Part shown: piece by piece, positions 34,489 to 46,366 of the stretch
Numbering within the stretch: position 1 is the first letter of the stretch
How the letters are laid out: every line of letters starts with the position of its first letter
Source: Fagopyrum homotropicum
Taxonomy: Eukaryota > Streptophyta > Magnoliopsida > Caryophyllales > Polygonaceae
Direction of reading: 5' to 3'
Length of the DNA stretch: 64,000 bases
Assembly: GCA_033239125.1 (NCBI GenBank)
Contig: BSWB01000001.1
Location: 159,611,481-159,675,480 of the forward strand
Notes under the pieces: generated by a model
Seen by the model: only the letters and a program-made list of their open reading frames with translations
What the model was told of the DNA's origin: nothing
Database searches by the model: none
Made by a program: the position numbers and the translations under genes

Positions 34489-35658
34489 CGTATTTGGATC
34501 AAATGATCAAGCTTTGGATCCCCTGTTGTGGTTCTGTTGTCAAAGAGAAGCCTGACAATTACTTTTGTCACAAAACCGCCCCGCGCGTCCTCCTTGCCGC
34601 CACTACGGATCTGTTCAGCGTCACCCCTGCGCCTTGTCCAGCCGCCCTGCGGCTTTCTAGCAGTAGCTCCCTTTTTGGTGAGTTGCTTCCTTCCTTGCTT
34701 TCCTCATTCATTCCCTTGACTTATGATGTTTGTTGACCCTTAGTGATCTGTAAGACTAAGGTTGAGACCTTAGCTTGTGCAGATCTCTTAGAGATCTTTG
34801 AGACTAGAAGTTATAGACTTCTAGCAACCGTTTCGTTCCTGATTTGTGATGCCTTGTGTGAACAGACTTTCCTTCCTTCTTTCATGCGGAAAACTGAGTC
34901 GTTCTGTGACCTTTGAGTTACCTTCGAGTGAGGTAAGTCCCCTGGACTTACTTAGCTTCATTTTGTATATTGGTTTGAGTGTATTGACTTGTTTGTGTTG
35001 TTATTTGTTGTTATAACGGATAACCGGACTAGGATGACATCCGTAATTGATCCAAGTGTATGATAACCGGGCGGTGACCACTTGTCTAGTTCTACAGGAG
35101 ACTAAGAGGTGCTCCTGCAACCCAGACCCGCAGGTAACGGATAGTATTAATCTATTCTTGTTGCTAGACGGAAGCGGATGCGAGCTTCGAGAGATTCTCG
35201 TCTGACAAAAGAAGTTGAATTAGTAATGGAAACTTAATAAAAGATAATAACCGGTTGAGTGTGAGCATGCTATATGTTTATTTTACCTTATGCGTGTTTG
35301 AGGCTTTATAGTCTTTCTGATATCTATAATGTTAGCTGACGGTTTATACCGATGTTGTAGATGTTCCACAGGTTATGGATGCTGCCGAGTGATTCGGACG
35401 GTGTGATCAGCCGGGGTTCCCGTACATTATAGGACGGGATCGGGTTTATATTTCTATTGTTGGTTTCCCTTGTTTTGAACTTGAGTGCGAGTTTTTTTAC
35501 GCTTTCCTTTGTTTTTTTATAAGTTTTGGTTTTCATTTATTTGTGCCTTGTTCTAAGATCCGATGTTGCCGTTTGCTACTCTGAGGGTCGGGACGCATTG
35601 TGAGGTCCTATCCCGTAACGCTTCTAGTTCCCAGAATTTGGGGTGTTACAATGAGGGT
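34489..35658 (+). repeat. Host repeat, possibly an LTR ending in GGGGTGTTACA
   Basis: Continuous with 679-860 before the outer insertion. No gene is recognised. The end 'gaatttggggtgttaca' (35635-35651), preceded by 'ggtcgggacgcattgtgagg', is of a type common at the 3' ends of plant Gypsy LTRs. The matching start and a target duplication were not found, so the LTR reading is tentative. Palindromic phrases such as 'taagtcccctggactta' (34945-34961) occur. Confidence 0.35.
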
Positions 35659-36447
35659 GTTATTCTCATATATACACGGTAACAATTTTGTATTGAGTCT
35701 TTCCTATTGGTGCCCTTTAAGTTTGAACTTTTTCTCTTGGTATTCACAAGTTTGTAAGTTTCCTTTTGATACCCTTATAACTTTATTTGTTTCCTCCTTA
35801 TACCTTTTCTTAATATATTTCATTAAAAGTTCAACTATAAAATTAAAAAATCTAGAAAAATAAAATGAAAACTAATTATGACCATATTAAATATTAATTT
35901 ATAAATACTAAGTAATGTATAGATGTGTTCTTTTTTAATTTAAAAATCTAAAAGGTAAATTTAAAGCTAATTGTTTTTTAAAATTAAAATAAAAAATCTA
36001 GTAAAATTTAATTATTTTCTAATTAAAATGAAAATATAGAAAAGTAAATTTTAAAACTAATTCGAAAATAAATAAAATTTACTATATTTTTTTATTATAA
36101 ATAAGGATACATAATTAATTTAAAGGCTTTTGTTCAGGTACGGTTCAATTAATGCGGTACGGTCGTACGGCCGTCCGTACGGCCGACACGTGTCCCGAAT
36201 TTTTTTTTTCTTTTCTGAAACGATTTTTTTTCCATAATCGAATGAAAATTTGTTTGAACTACCATGTTATAATTTATACACTATTCTCCTATAAACTTTG
36301 AACTATTCCCATATAATCCATGAACTATTACTTTTTAATATATTTTATCAAATTATTCATAAATTAATCGTTTATATGTTATGAACTATTCAGTTGTAAT
36401 TCATGAACTATCATTTTATAAGTTATGCACTATCCTTTATAAATTTT

Positions 36448-36725
36448 GCACTTTGAACTATTCTATTATAATTCATGAACTATCCCATAATAAGTTTTGA
36501 AGTATTATTTTCACTTCTTTATATATTTTGCACTATGAACTATTCTATTATAATTCATGGACTATCCTTTTAGAAGTTACGAACTATTCCTTAATAAGTT
36601 TTGAACTATTACTTTCATTCCTTTATAAATTTTGCACTATGAACTATTCTATTATAATTCATGAACTATCCTTTTATAAGTTATGAACTATTCCATAATA
36701 AGTTTTGAACTATTACTTTCACTCG
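36448..36725. repeat. Three tandem units in the palindrome spacer
   Basis: Units start at 36448, 36530 and 36634 with 'gcact(t/a)tgaactattctatta', 82 to 104 bp long. Each contains several 'tgaactat' submotifs, which also fill 36250-36447 in a more diverged form. Confidence 0.85.
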
Positions 36726-37346
36726 TTTTTTTTTTAAAAAATTTTTCCCGGGACACGTGTCGGCCGTACGGTCGATCGCACGGCCGTACCGGAATAATGT
36801 GTCTTACTTGAACAACACCCTATGTACCCTTACTTTAAAGTAAAAATATAGTAAATTTTTATTTATTATCGTATTAGTTTTAAATTTAGTTTTCGATATT
36901 TGTTAACCCGAAAATAAATAAATTTTTTTTATATATTTTAATTCACCACTAAAACATTAGCTTTAATTCTATTATAAAATTAACTAATTTTGAATTGAAA
37001 GAATTTGGTCATATATGCACTTTTTTATTTTCATTAGGTTTGTGTACCCCTTCAATTTTACCACTTTTATTAAATTGGAGTTGGAAGGTAAGAGATTTAA
37101 TTAGGGGTACATTTACTAAACATATTTATACCATGCACCTAGTTACTAGAAAAAAAATCTCAAAAAGGCTTAATTAGCTAATTTGGCCTTTAAAATTTAA
37201 TGAGATCATAATTAATTTTCAATTTATTTTTCTTAATTTATATTCTATAATAGAATTTTTTAATGTAATATATTAAAAATGAGTATAAGGAGTAAACAAA
37301 TCGAACTATGAGGGTACCAAAAAGAAATTTAAAAACTTGTGGATAT

Positions 37347-37356
37347 CAAGCTAAAA
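37347..37356. repeat. 10-bp target duplication CAAGCTAAAA, left
   Basis: Identical to 37725-37734. The two copies bracket the inverted-repeat element between them. Confidence 0.88.
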
Positions 37357-37724
37357 GAGAAAATTGTTCAAACAATACCTCATCTTTTAGGCTGACTAAA
37401 TTTTGATACCCCGTCGTTTAAACTATCAGAACGGTACCTCACCTATTGAGTCCCACCAAAGATTGGTATCTAAATTAATGTTCACACGTTAAGTAAAAGT
37501 ACTAAGACAGTTGCAATGAGGCCTACATGATATAATTATTCAACAAGAAACATAAGGGAAAGTTCTAGGAGCAAAGTTGTTGTGTAAACTTAACGTGTGG
37601 AAAGTGATCCAGATACTAATCTTTGGTCAGACTCAATAGCTGATGTACCGTTGTGATAGTTTAAACAATGATGTACTAAAGTTTAGTCAGCCTAAAAGAT
37701 GGGTACTGTTTGAACAATTTTCTC
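37357..37724. mobile_element. Mutator-like MITE (non-autonomous MULE), 368 bp
   Basis: Terminal inverted repeats of about 138 bp (37357-37494 and 37588-37724) begin GAGAAAATTGTTCAAACA and are roughly 80% identical by eye. A 10-bp target duplication plus long inverted repeats fits the Mutator superfamily (9-11 bp). No transposase is encoded. It inserted into the right arm of the large palindrome, so it is younger than that structure. Confidence 0.82.
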
Positions 37725-37734
37725 CAAGCTAAAA
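37725..37734. repeat. 10-bp target duplication CAAGCTAAAA, right
   Basis: Pairs with 37347-37356. Confidence 0.88.
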
Positions 37735-38016
37735 TTCCAAACGTAAAGAGGACCAAGAGGAAAAATCATTTTGTATTTATGATCTAACTTCACATTTATT
37801 ATTTGAATTAAATTGAAATAGGATTCCCTAATGGAGACGAACATAGGACGAAATGAAAACGGAGACAACATTCAATACCCGAACAGAAATGTAAATGGGA
37901 TGAGGGCATTATAGTAAATGAGAATAAAGATGAGTAGGGTACTCTCCGCCCCGTTGACACCGTATGCCCAAGACCTAAAAGAAAAAAAAAATCAATTACT
38001 GTTGGATGGATCCACC

Positions 38017-38025
38017 TATATATAA
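38017..38025 (+). promoter_or_regulatory. TATA box of the RING gene
   Basis: TATATATAA, about 590 bp before the start codon. The leader appears to contain an intron (donor 38147 'ttag|gtaccg', acceptor before 38613), so transcription would begin around 38050. Confidence 0.6.
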
Positions 38026-38613
38026 GTCCGAAGAGGGCAGGAACTTGAATTGTGCTCTTTCTCGCTCTTTCATCTTCCAAATGCAGTTGGTGAGGACTGC
38101 GGGGAGACTCAAAATCTATTGTGTTGACAGAGCCTCTTCATCTTAGGTACCGTCTCTTTGATCTCTCGCCATCTCTGTTTGGAATTTCCTCTTCACCCAT
38201 ATAGGTTAGGACTTTATTGTGTTAGTAGATTCTCTTACAGTCTCCGGATTATCAAGTTTTCGGTATTTTTGGTGTTTAAGGATGGATTTTGTCTTTTTTT
38301 TTTTCTGAGTTAAGAGTAGAAGCCCCAATCATAATATTTTTAGGGTTTCGTTAGGTTTTTGCTGGAATTTGGGACTGTTTTCATTTGGAAATTGAGATGT
38401 GTGGTTGGTCTGGTTCTGCTACTATGTGAAGGTGGAATCTTTCTTTTGGGGGAGGGGACGAGGTTGATCGCGCTTTGTTTATAGATCAAGCTTGATAGTT
38501 CGTGTAGTTGTGAACTTAAGTTCACCTGCATATCTACAGTTGATACTGCTTGTTTGATGCTTCAGTTGAAGGCAATAATTTAACTCTTTGTTTCGTGTGC
38601 TTAGGTTTGCAGA

Positions 38614-40578
38614 ATGAGTGCCAGGTTATCATGGGGGGTTCATGCAAGAGTCGGTTCTAGGGTCCCTCAGCGAAAAAAGGCTGTTCTGAATGTTGATTTG
38701 AATGTTCCTGCAATTGAGAACCATGATGAGGGGACTTCTAGTCTCCCTTCCAGATCACAGTCGGTGCCCATTGATGTTGATCTAGATGATGATGATGTCC
38801 TCATCTCTTCGCCAAGGGCTTTTGCTGAGGTTTGTTCTCATTTTTTGTAGACATCTGCAGATGCTCATTTATTGGCATATTGATGATTTGTTTAATTTAC
38901 AGGCAAAGAACAAATCGAGAAGGAATAGGCAGCAAAGGGTGATTGATGTTGATGCAGGTAAAGGGTTTTTCAATAGCTTCCTGTCCCCTTTTCGTACCAT
39001 CTATATCATACTTGCTGAATTCTCTCTTTTGAGAAGCTTTTCCATGCTTATTAGATTAGAAGCTTTCCTTATTATTTTCCTTTGGATGGGTGTGGATGTG
39101 GCTTGGGGTAGCTAGAGTGAATAATTCAGTTTTGTAAGCGTGTGCAATAAGGATCTGTTTCCATCGTACTTACATTGTGTATCTTCCGTTGTATATTCCT
39201 TTTGAGAAGGTTTACGAGCTTATTAGAAAATTTCCTTTTTTATTATGCTTTGTTTGGGTGGGGACCAAACCATTTTCCGAACTCTGAGCTAAAGGATGTC
39301 ATCAATATACTTGTGATTGAATGGACTTAAATATGTATGTATTAGATTAACAATCAGTCTTCAGTTTACTGCTATATCTTTGTTGCTGCTGGTCCTTACC
39401 CCTCTACTATTTCTTGGCTGTGTGTATTTGCTGAAGATTCAGCTAGGTAGAAGTCTCTGTTTGATATGGCATTGTTGACTTCTTGATTTTAGATGACCCC
39501 GGGTCACTTGGGCTGCTAATGTTTATGTTTGCCATTTGGTTTTCCTTGTGCATACTTCTCAATAGAAAAAATTCTGCTCATCATATACATAGTAGGAAAA
39601 CTTCATTTTCTTTAGTGCCATGCACTATTTTGTTTAATAATCTCCAGCTACCTCGAGCTTTTGAGTTAATCCATCTTTTATTTGTTTGCTATATGCAGAA
39701 GGTTCATCCCGTGGTTCTAAGAATAATAAAAAACGCTATAGAGTACCGGCAGGCCAATCAGTAATCGACTGTGAAACCTATGTGAATTTGGAGCATGAAT
39801 CTCACAATACGGTAGGACACTTGTTGGTGCTTTCGTTTGTTGTGCTTAGCATTGACTTACAAATAAACATTTTGATCATCAAGCATATGTGAAGTTTCTT
39901 CCTTCTTTTCGTATTTTAGGAATGTATCATCTCATATATACCGTCATTCTTGGCAAAGGTTCTTTTTGGGGTGCTTTTTATTTGAGCTTTTTTTCCTTTC
40001 CCTAATCTGTGCCCTAGGGCACATGTTATTAATTTGAATTGTTAATTATAACCAAATTATTTCCCTAAATTCAAATCGATCAACCATGCAATGCTTTTTA
40101 AAAATTAGTATTTTAGTAAATAAAAACTAGATTAGATCTGTTACTAAGTGTGAATTATTAAAATGTGCTCCTAACCCTCCTAGGGGACTCAGTAGAGAAC
40201 CCTTTTCGGAATATGTAACATAGATTTGCATAACTTCTTAAGTTGAAAGAAACACACTTTTTCATAACCCTTTGAAATGAGGATGTGAGACACTTCTGAT
40301 TTAATCTTGTCTTATTTTGCTTACAGAGAGCAAACGGTGTTAGACATGAAGCACAAGTACCTCTTCCGCCGTCTCCTCCACCACCCCCACCAGCGCCTAC
40401 ATTCAGTTGTCCAATTTGCATGGGTACCTTGGTTGAAGAAATGTCAACCAAGTGTGGGCATATATTTTGCAAGGCTTGCATTAAGCTTGCGATAGCCAAG
40501 CAAAGCAAATGTCCTGCATGTCGGAAGAAGATTACTATGAAGGATGTCATTAGAATCTACCTTCCATCAACGAGTTAA
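38614..40578 (+). CDS. RING-type E3 ubiquitin ligase, possibly SUMO-targeted (RNF4/Slx8-like)
   Basis: Four coding exons, 38614-38829, 38903-38957, 39699-39811 and 40327-40578, all GT..AG with phase kept, give 211 aa. A C3HC4 RING lies at residues 155-192 (C155, C158, C170, H172, C175, C178, C189, C192; 'CPICMGTLVEEMSTKCGHIF'). Upstream are a proline run and two acidic SUMO-interaction-like motifs, 'PIDVDLDDDDVLI' (about residues 49-62) and 'RVIDVDAE' (about 84-91, split by intron 2). A C-terminal RING with N-terminal SIMs is the layout of RNF4/Slx8 ligases, which ubiquitinate SUMO-modified nuclear proteins. RING is certain; the SUMO link is inferred from the motifs. Adding the exon ends shows no stop, so the gene looks functional. 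Confidence 0.88.
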
Positions 40579-40990
40579 TCTGAGGTATGTTACTGTTATG
40601 CCATGAGAAGAAAATGTTTGCTGGATATGTGAAGTTATACCCGGGGAGGAACACGTAACAAACATGCTTTTTTTGCTAGTGCAACAAATTTTTTTTATTG
40701 AATATTGCTATCTTCTCCAGCTAAAATGAACAAAAAGTATTTTATACATTCCCTTTCTCTTCTAGGGCAGCAAATAACCTGATTCCAAACATGAGATTTA
40801 ATTGCATTGTTCAGCCTCCACAATAAACGAAGGTGTAGCAAAAGTCTAACAAGGTATGGAACTCCTTTTGGCAGGGCCCTAAGGAGGATTTTGAACCAAG
40901 GAGCTGGGTCACTCATTCAATTTAGCATACAGAATGCTGTAAGCTGCTTTATGATGCATAACAGTCAATTTGTTCCTGTTGAACGCTCAA

Positions 40991-41204
40991 CTGTAGTTAC
41001 CATTTGCCATAGCACAGGGTGTTTACATGATCGGTGATAAGTTACATTTTCTTATTTGGTACTTCTCGGTGAAATCCCGCCTTTTAGTTTCTTGTTACTG
41101 TAGTTACCATTTGCCATAGCACAGGGTGTTTACATGATCGGTGATAAGTTACATTTTCTTATTTGGTATTTCTCGGTGAAATCCCGCCTTTTAGTTTCTT
41201 GTTT
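40991..41204. repeat. Recent 107-bp tandem duplication downstream of the RING gene
   Basis: Units 40991-41097 and 41098-41204 differ at about one or two bases. It lies between two convergent genes, in what is probably 3' flanking or 3' UTR sequence. Confidence 0.92.
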
Positions 41205-42069
41205 CTCCTTTGCCGATGCCTTTGGTGATACTTTGCACCTAGATCAAAATATATTGAAAATATCTCTAAATGGAAAAAATTCATAGCATGTGTCAAAGTT
41301 TCTTTTCATGAATCTTTCTTTCATGTAACTGATCAATATTCCTTGTATGATGTACACAATATGGTATACAAATTACTGCACAAACAATCAACACAACTGA
41401 AACGTTCATTTACGATAAAATATATGAATAGGTCACACGGTGCATGAGATATATTCCTAATACTAAACTGAGGAATTGAATTATAACATGTGGAACATCT
41501 ATTTACTTTTATCTTCATACCTTAGGATGGTAGCAACAGTTTTTCCACATCTGATAAAGGATCTCCACCGTCATGACCTTTGTTAAGTCTATTAGTAACC
41601 AACTTTGCTTCTCCTAATCATTATTCTAAAGGAGGCAAAACCATAGTTTTAAGCTAATCTTAATTATAGTAGTCTGCAGTTTTGAGTTTATGAAATTTCT
41701 AGGGCTTCTTCTTCACTTCAGGTAGGTATGCTATCATTCATTGTAAACCTAGAAGGTAGTTTTGATATTAAGTCTAGAAAAATATTTACCATTTTGCGGA
41801 TGAACGCAGACCCATAAAGATATTTACTGAAGAAGCTTGTTTCTTCCTGACAGCTATTGAGCATATGCACTAGATCATGTTATGCAAATATGCCTAGATT
41901 CGGTTTTGTATCATCTCAAGAGCTCAACTGTTAGGAGACAACCCTCTATTGCATCTTCGGTATGCTTGAATTTTGTAGTGATCTAGTTACAGCTTACAGT
42001 ATCAGTGAGAGTGATCTCAGTTTTGAAGTACAATGTATATATCCTTTTACTTTGTATAAAAGGATGTAG
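41205..42069. other. Intergenic between convergent genes
   Basis: AT-rich. I see no gene, repeat pair or RNA here. It holds the presumed 3' ends of the RING gene (+) and the protease gene (-). Confidence 0.5.
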
Positions 42070-44360
42070 TTAAATCGCCCATCTGGGAGCAGAACTCACA
42101 CCAGTTTGGCGGGTTTTAATTGCAGGTTTAGGCTTCTCTGAGTTTGCATTTATCTTCTTAATTATAGATGAAACCGTTGGGCTGCAGTAGTCGTTACTCC
42201 TGTGAGACGTTCTTGGCGAGGAACTTTTCCTTGGTTCGGTTAGACTTGAATTCTTCTCGACCGAAGACTTGCGGGCCATGGGATATTTGTCCAAAACCAG
42301 CTGGTTGTATTTCACACGATTTTGACCTACCCCTACTGACTCTTGAAAGCTTGCTTCTCTTGGTGGTGTGTTGCTTCTGCTTTCTGCAGTCTCAACAGAG
42401 TTAGCGGTTTCCTTCTCGAGCTTTTCATCCCTTTCTTCGGATCCTGCAACATCAGATGGGCTGGAGTCGACCTCATTTGCAGATCCTGATGAGCTAACTT
42501 CTTCATTCCCTTCTCGACTGTCTACTTTTTGCTCTTCTGCATCCACGATCTGATCCATAGAAGGTTGTGGCGGGATTGAAGACTCGGGAGCACTTTGATC
42601 AAAGTTAATATCTGAAAGTGGGATCCCTGAGATTTCCTTCTTCTCCAACCTTGCTTCTCTTGGGGTTGTGTTGCTTCTGCTCTTTGCAGTCTCAGCAGAG
42701 TTCTCAGTTTCCATCTCGGGTTTTCCGACTCGTTCTTCTGATCCTGCAAACTTGACCTCAACTCCATTTGTAGATCCCGATGAGCTACCTTCTTCATTCT
42801 CTTCTCTATCAACCTCTTGCTCTTTCAGTCCCATGACCTGATCCATAGGCGGTTGTGGCGGGATTGAAGCCTCGGACACCCTTGGATCGGCCTCCTCCTT
42901 TTCCATAGGGTTCGCAGCACACAGATCAGTGGAAACCGCCTTACTTTCCTTGTCAGCCGAAGAACACTTTTCTGTGATTACCTTTGGTGAAGATGAATCA
43001 GTCAAGTCTTCAGCTTCTTCGCTAGCGTCAAAGACCTCATTTGTAATCAAAGAAGAAGCGCGATGATTCTCCCTTTTCTTATCAGCTGACATTAATCTCA
43101 TCAATGACGGTTTAGGTTTGCTTTGTTCCTCAGCAAAACCTTCCCAGTGTTGGTTTAACCAACCACAGATGACAGGCATAGGAATACCAAAAAGTGTTTC
43201 ACGGTCTTGTTTTGAAGAAGAAGAGGGTGTGGAGGCTGAAGATTTGGTGTATGGGGACGTCGCGAGTTTCATAGGATCACATATCAAGAACGCGAGATTA
43301 CCATGGGTATCGAACCCAGCAGATCCGGGGCTCCAAGCTACTCCATCAGTTGAGAGCTTTATGAGGTTGTCAGTGGCAATGACCACCTTTCCTTCACCTA
43401 TTTCAAGCTCCTTGTTTCCACTATAGCCTAAGACGTAAACATCGCTGCCTAGTTCTAGATTCGGGTTAGAGAATGTCTTCAGACAATGCGGTTGGGGTCC
43501 CGGGGAACACGAGTCTCCTTCCATCGAGTCTATGCCTACAATTGTTAGATCAAGCACGGAGCTTGTGATGAAGAACCTGGTCCCATACAAAAAAGCTCGT
43601 TAATTTAACTAAACAAGTTGAATATCAACGCCTTTATAATCCGAAATAAAATTAGTCAATAGGACCGTCATATGAGTTGAACTATTTAGACTCGGTTCAG
43701 AGAAAAAGGTCAATTCGACCAACTCATTACTAAGTATACACATGTTTGAGCTAGACCGGACTTTGTTGAAACGAGATGAATATGAACATATCAAAGGATT
43801 CAAAGCTAGCCCGGACTTTGTTGAAACGATACGAACGTGAACACATGAGTTGAACTATTTAGACTCGGTTCAGAGAAAAAGGTCAATTTGACCAACTCAT
43901 TACTAAGTATGACACATTTTTGAGCTAGACCGTACTTTGTTGAAACCAGATGAATATGAACATATCAAAGGATTCAAAGTTAGTCCCGACTTTGTTGAAA
44001 CGAATCGAACGAGAACACATTTTTATCTAGACTGATTAACTAATTGGAAAAAAAAAATGCTAATACTGAATGTCATAGCTTGACGGAGAATAACCTGCCA
44101 GGAACAGGGGTGGCAACGACGCCGTTTTGGAGTCGGATCTCGGTGGATTCAGCGGCGGTGGCTGACGGCAGGTTGACATGGGTCGTCAAAAGCAGGTTTT
44201 TGTGTATGAGAACGCCACTTCCAGTGACTTCTCCTCCATCGCCGGGGGAGGAGGAAAGGCATGCCATGGCTGCGCTCTTGGTGGAGAACACGGTGGCTTT
44301 GATACGCTCCGACTTCGCTCCACCATCGCAGAAACACCAGGAAGCACCTATCAAACCCAT
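42070..44360 (-). CDS. Trypsin-like serine protease with long repetitive C-terminal tail
   Basis: Two exons, 44360-44095 and 43576-42070 (GT..AG, phase kept), give 590 aa. The N-terminal 200 residues form a chymotrypsin-type fold with a plausible triad: His61 in 'LLLTTHVNLP', Asp98 in 'SVLDLTIVGID' and Ser174 in 'SPGSAGFDTHGNLAFL'. The tail (residues about 215-590) is Ser/Glu-rich and predicted disordered. It contains two diverged copies of a roughly 100-residue unit opening 'SIPPQP(P/S)MDQ'. No signal peptide is obvious, so an intracellular role is likely. Plant genomes carry families of such trypsin-domain proteins with little-known substrates, and I cannot assign one. A TATA-like TATTTATA (44538-44531, minus) lies about 170 bp before the start. 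Confidence 0.82.
43672..44015. repeat. 172-bp tandem duplication inside the protease intron
   Basis: Units start at 43672 and 43844 ('atgagttgaactatttagac'), about 95% alike. Within each, 'cggactttgttgaaacga' is itself repeated. It enlarges the single intron (43577-44094). Confidence 0.9.
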
Positions 44361-44539
44361 TAATCAAATCAATTCAAATCGTCCTAAATTTCAAAAATCT
44401 CAACCTTCTTCGGAGGAAAGGCTTTTAGGATTATGTATGGAAACGGGAGGAATCTTGATTGCTCAAAGATTAATGCAGATTTTGCCGGCGGTGGAGAGAC
44501 GAACTGTCTGTGATTCTGTGATTGTGCCATTATAAATAC

Positions 44540-45120
44540 CACAACGTACGGATGACGTCTGACTTATGAACTCGATCAACTCTTAAATCGAATATTTGTC
44601 CTTATCTCCCATGTTTTTACAACTAAATATTATGTGTTTCTACTTTTAATTTTCTTGATATTTGTGATTTTAAAGACTAAAGCCCATTCAATATGAGAAG
44701 TCAACCACTTCATACATGGAGGGCATGTCATGCATACAGCTTGGCATTCCCAGCTGGCTCTTCATTTTCATGGATTGATTGGCACCCCACTTCTACATTC
44801 AACTTCTTCAAGTGCCTAAAAATTGCAAATATAAAATAGTTGTGGCCTTGTGGGCAAATTTAATATATTATGAAAAGAGTAAAAAAAACATGTCATGAGT
44901 CTCTAAACACTACACAATTTTTTTTTCTATATTATTTTAGACACTTATAAAAAATTAATAATTTTTCTTATATGGTTTTAAAACTTCCAAGGTATTCTCA
45001 TTAAGTTGCTAAAATTTTAAAATATTTTCACACATCATATATACGTTATATTTTCCTATAGTGTATAAAATTTGTTATTGATAAATTGCTTAATTTCACT
45101 CTCATTTTACGAGGTAGCAG
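44540..45120. other. Intergenic between divergent genes
   Basis: AT-rich, with no gene or clear repeat. It separates the minus-strand protease gene from the plus-strand methyltransferase gene and must hold both promoters. Confidence 0.5.
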
Positions 45121-45128
45121 TTTTGGGT

Positions 45129-45160
45129 TGGGCCTACTATCCATGGCCCAATTTGGCCCA
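45129..45160 (+). promoter_or_regulatory. Cluster of GGCCCA / TGGGCC (site II-type) elements
   Basis: TGGGCC at 45129-45134 and GGCCCA at 45145-45150 and 45155-45160. Such clusters are bound by TCP factors and are common in promoters of plant housekeeping genes. They lie about 80-100 bp before the presumed leader (about 45200-45300) of the methyltransferase gene. The link is inferred. Confidence 0.5.
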
Positions 45161-46366
45161 TTATGACCCCATTTTTGTCTAAAGTCGATTAGTAACACAG
45201 ATCTGCTTCGCCAGCTTCATACAAAGCGAACAAATGGCTTTATTTCTTTGTTTTTGTTTCCGACTGTGCGACTTCTAGGCTTCGAGTCGGAGTTGTGAAG
45301 TTAAGTCAGTAACCCTAACTCAGTAACCCTAAATCCCAACCGTATTTGGTGATTTTGATTTTGCCGATTTGACGCTTACCTAACAGTGGATGTACTTGAT
45401 TGGATGAACTAGCATGGAAATGAGCTCGGTTTTGGTGAGTCTTTGATTCGTTAACTATTTATCAATTGTTAAATTAGGTCTATCGCTGCTGTTTCTATGA
45501 ACTTAGATTTTAGTAGATTTTGTATTCAATTTGGGAATTGATGACATGTGTGACTGTTTCTCTAGCTGAAATGCTCTTCTGATGTTGAATGCAAAATACA
45601 TATAAAAATTTCTGTTTTATGTGTTGGAAGATCAGAATTTCTGAAACATTGAAGGTACTGAAGTGACGCTGAAAGTGATGATACAGATCATGCGAGTTAT
45701 GGATAGGGTGATTGTTGCGGATATTGGATGTGTTAAGACTTTGTGTTTGTCAGAAATGTATTATCCAAATGTTCACCTCTTTGTTTGAAGTTTATATAAT
45801 CCTAAGATCAAGTGCCAGAAAATCCCTAGATATTTGATTTTCTGTTCTTGGTAAAATTTGGCATGCATCCATGAATCTGATTTTGGCTCAATCAGCAGAA
45901 CTCAGTGATAGAGGGCTCTTTCTACAATCAGGTGAAATCTGTACAATGGTTTGCTCTTCTTTTTCTGGCTGATCAATTTGCTTTTCAATTTTGTGTGGGA
46001 AATATGTAGTTTAGGTTAGAAAATGGTTCCCTATTTTTTAGCCCGTCTATGTAGATCCAGAAACAGCTGCTTACAAATGCAGTTGTGCATGTTAAAGTGC
46101 ATTTGTCTCTTACTCTCTTGTTTGTTTTGTGTTGTAGGTCTTGTAAGAATGTTGCCACGTTAATTCGATAATATGATCCACTGTGTTTTCTTCAGCAAGT
46201 ATTATCCATTCTTCCTCTTCTTCAAATGATTGCTAGTGACATTTGTTATTTTCTTTATCATTTTCAGATCTGAAGAAACCAATACATGAATCTACTTGAA
46301 TTGTTTTTTGATACCTCACACCAGTTACGTCTCACAACTTTCATCTGCATGATACCATCTATCAGT

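Larger units (their letters stand above)
35701..37760. repeat. Large imperfect palindrome (foldback-type)
   Basis: The left arm 35701-36199 reads as the inverted complement of 36747-37760, once the MITE at 37347-37734 is set aside. Clear pairing blocks: 'attcacaagttt' (35743) with 'aaacttgtggat' (37333); 'aataaataaaatttactata' (36067) with 'tatagtaaatttttatttat' (36848); and the GC-rich core 'cggccgacacgtgtccc' (36179) with 'gggacacgtgtcggccg' (36750). The arms carry indels, the right being longer. The spacer 36200-36746 is AT-rich and tandemly repeated. I see no coding capacity. Confidence 0.8.

Noticed and set aside
44388..44534. Possible 48-codon upstream ORF of the protease gene (minus strand)
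   Set aside because: Its ATG lies at or before the TATA-like sequence, so it is probably not transcribed.
44044..44535. 163-codon plus-strand frame
   Set aside because: Antisense to exon 1 and leader of the trypsin-like protease gene; no domain.
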